Below, one piece after another: positions 5,805-5,957 of a DNA stretch of 5,957 nucleotides. The stretch lies in NCBI GenBank assembly GCA_007135795.1, contig SLIE01000327.1, positions 1-5,957 of the forward strand, written 5' to 3'. Numbering within the stretch: position 1 is the stretch's first letter; each line of letters begins with the position of its first letter. Origin of the DNA: Desulfobacterales bacterium. Lineage in GTDB: Bacteria; Desulfobacterota; Desulfobacteria; Desulfobacterales; Desulfosalsimonadaceae. The notes under the pieces were generated by a model. It was not told the DNA's origin. It was given only the letters and a program-made list of their open reading frames with translations, and ran no database searches. Position numbers and translations under genes: made by a program.

Positions 5805-5957
5805 TATTTAGTGCCCGAACGAAAACCAGGATTTTTCGTCAAGGTCAAGGATGGCGAAAATTTTAACCGCAGGAATACTGGACGTATTTTGAGGATTAAA
5901 ATTTGAGCCGGACGCAGAGATTGGCGAAAAAGACGGTTTTCGTTCAGGCACTATTTA
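5805..5957. mobile_element. MITE-like palindromic element with terminal inverted repeats and TATTTA flanks
   Basis: The element core runs from 5811 to 5951 (141 bp). Counting two flanking bases on each side, 19-bp arms, TAGTGCCCGAACGAAAACC (5809-5827) and its complement (5935-5953), match at 18 of 19 positions. Inside, TTTTTCGTCAA (5832-5842) pairs with TTGGCGAAAAA (5921-5931), and 5858-5878 pairs imperfectly with 5884-5904, so the whole can fold into one long hairpin. TATTTA directly flanks both ends (5805-5810 and 5952-5957), as a 6-bp target-site duplication would. There is no reading frame for a transposase, so it would be a non-autonomous element moved in trans. It lies about 120 bp before the operon start. 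From memory, similar GTGCCTGAACGAAAACC palindromes recur between genes in Desulfobacterota, which I cannot verify here. The right flank is the window edge, so its outer limit is not fully seen. Confidence 0.75.

Noticed and set aside
5690..5957. CRISPR array or structured RNA gene at the right edge
   Set aside because: The repeats are inverted and nested, not spaced direct repeats, and the flanking TATTTA pair fits a transposed element better.

Overview
The window reads like a piece of the chromosome of a strictly anaerobic, moderately AT-rich bacterium. A sulfate reducer or relative within Desulfobacterota is the best guess. The reasons are a one-iron superoxide reductase, a rubrerythrin remnant, a three-gene operon of the benzoyl-CoA reductase / 2-hydroxyacyl-CoA dehydratase (BCR/HAD) superfamily, and a small MITE-like palindrome of a style I associate with that group. 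The taxonomic placement is inference, since there is no rRNA or other marker here.

Left part (1-931): the 3' end of an RluA-family pseudouridine synthase on the + strand runs towards a convergent 195-residue charged protein on the - strand, with 14 bp between the stops. The second protein has the layout of the MXAN_5187 C-terminal domain family, a tentative match. From 932 to 1411 there is only a doubtful 74-codon reading frame and the leader of the next gene.

Middle part (1412-2374): a complete class II superoxide reductase with all five iron ligands, then an imperfect hairpin, then a broken rubrerythrin gene. The remnant keeps only the last diiron ExxH motif and the C-terminal rubredoxin-like domain. 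It has an in-frame stop upstream and no normal start codon. The rest of this stretch is non-coding and holds two inverted repeats.

Right part (2375-5689), - strand: an operon transcribed right to left. It comprises a BcrC/HgdB-like subunit (377 aa), a BcrB-like subunit (413 aa) and an ATP-dependent activator ATPase (258 aa). The last two overlap by 4 nt, and the activator starts with TTG. Together they should form a two-component radical enzyme. The activator hydrolyses ATP to fire low-potential electrons from its bridging [4Fe-4S] cluster into the heterodimer, which reduces or dehydrates a CoA thioester. One activator gene instead of two resembles hydroxyacyl-CoA dehydratases, while the sequence flavour of the 413-aa subunit resembles benzoyl-CoA reductases, so the substrate is open.

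Far right (5690-5957): the operon leader, then a 141-bp palindromic element with 17-bp terminal inverted repeats. It is flanked on both sides by TATTTA and looks like an inserted MITE.
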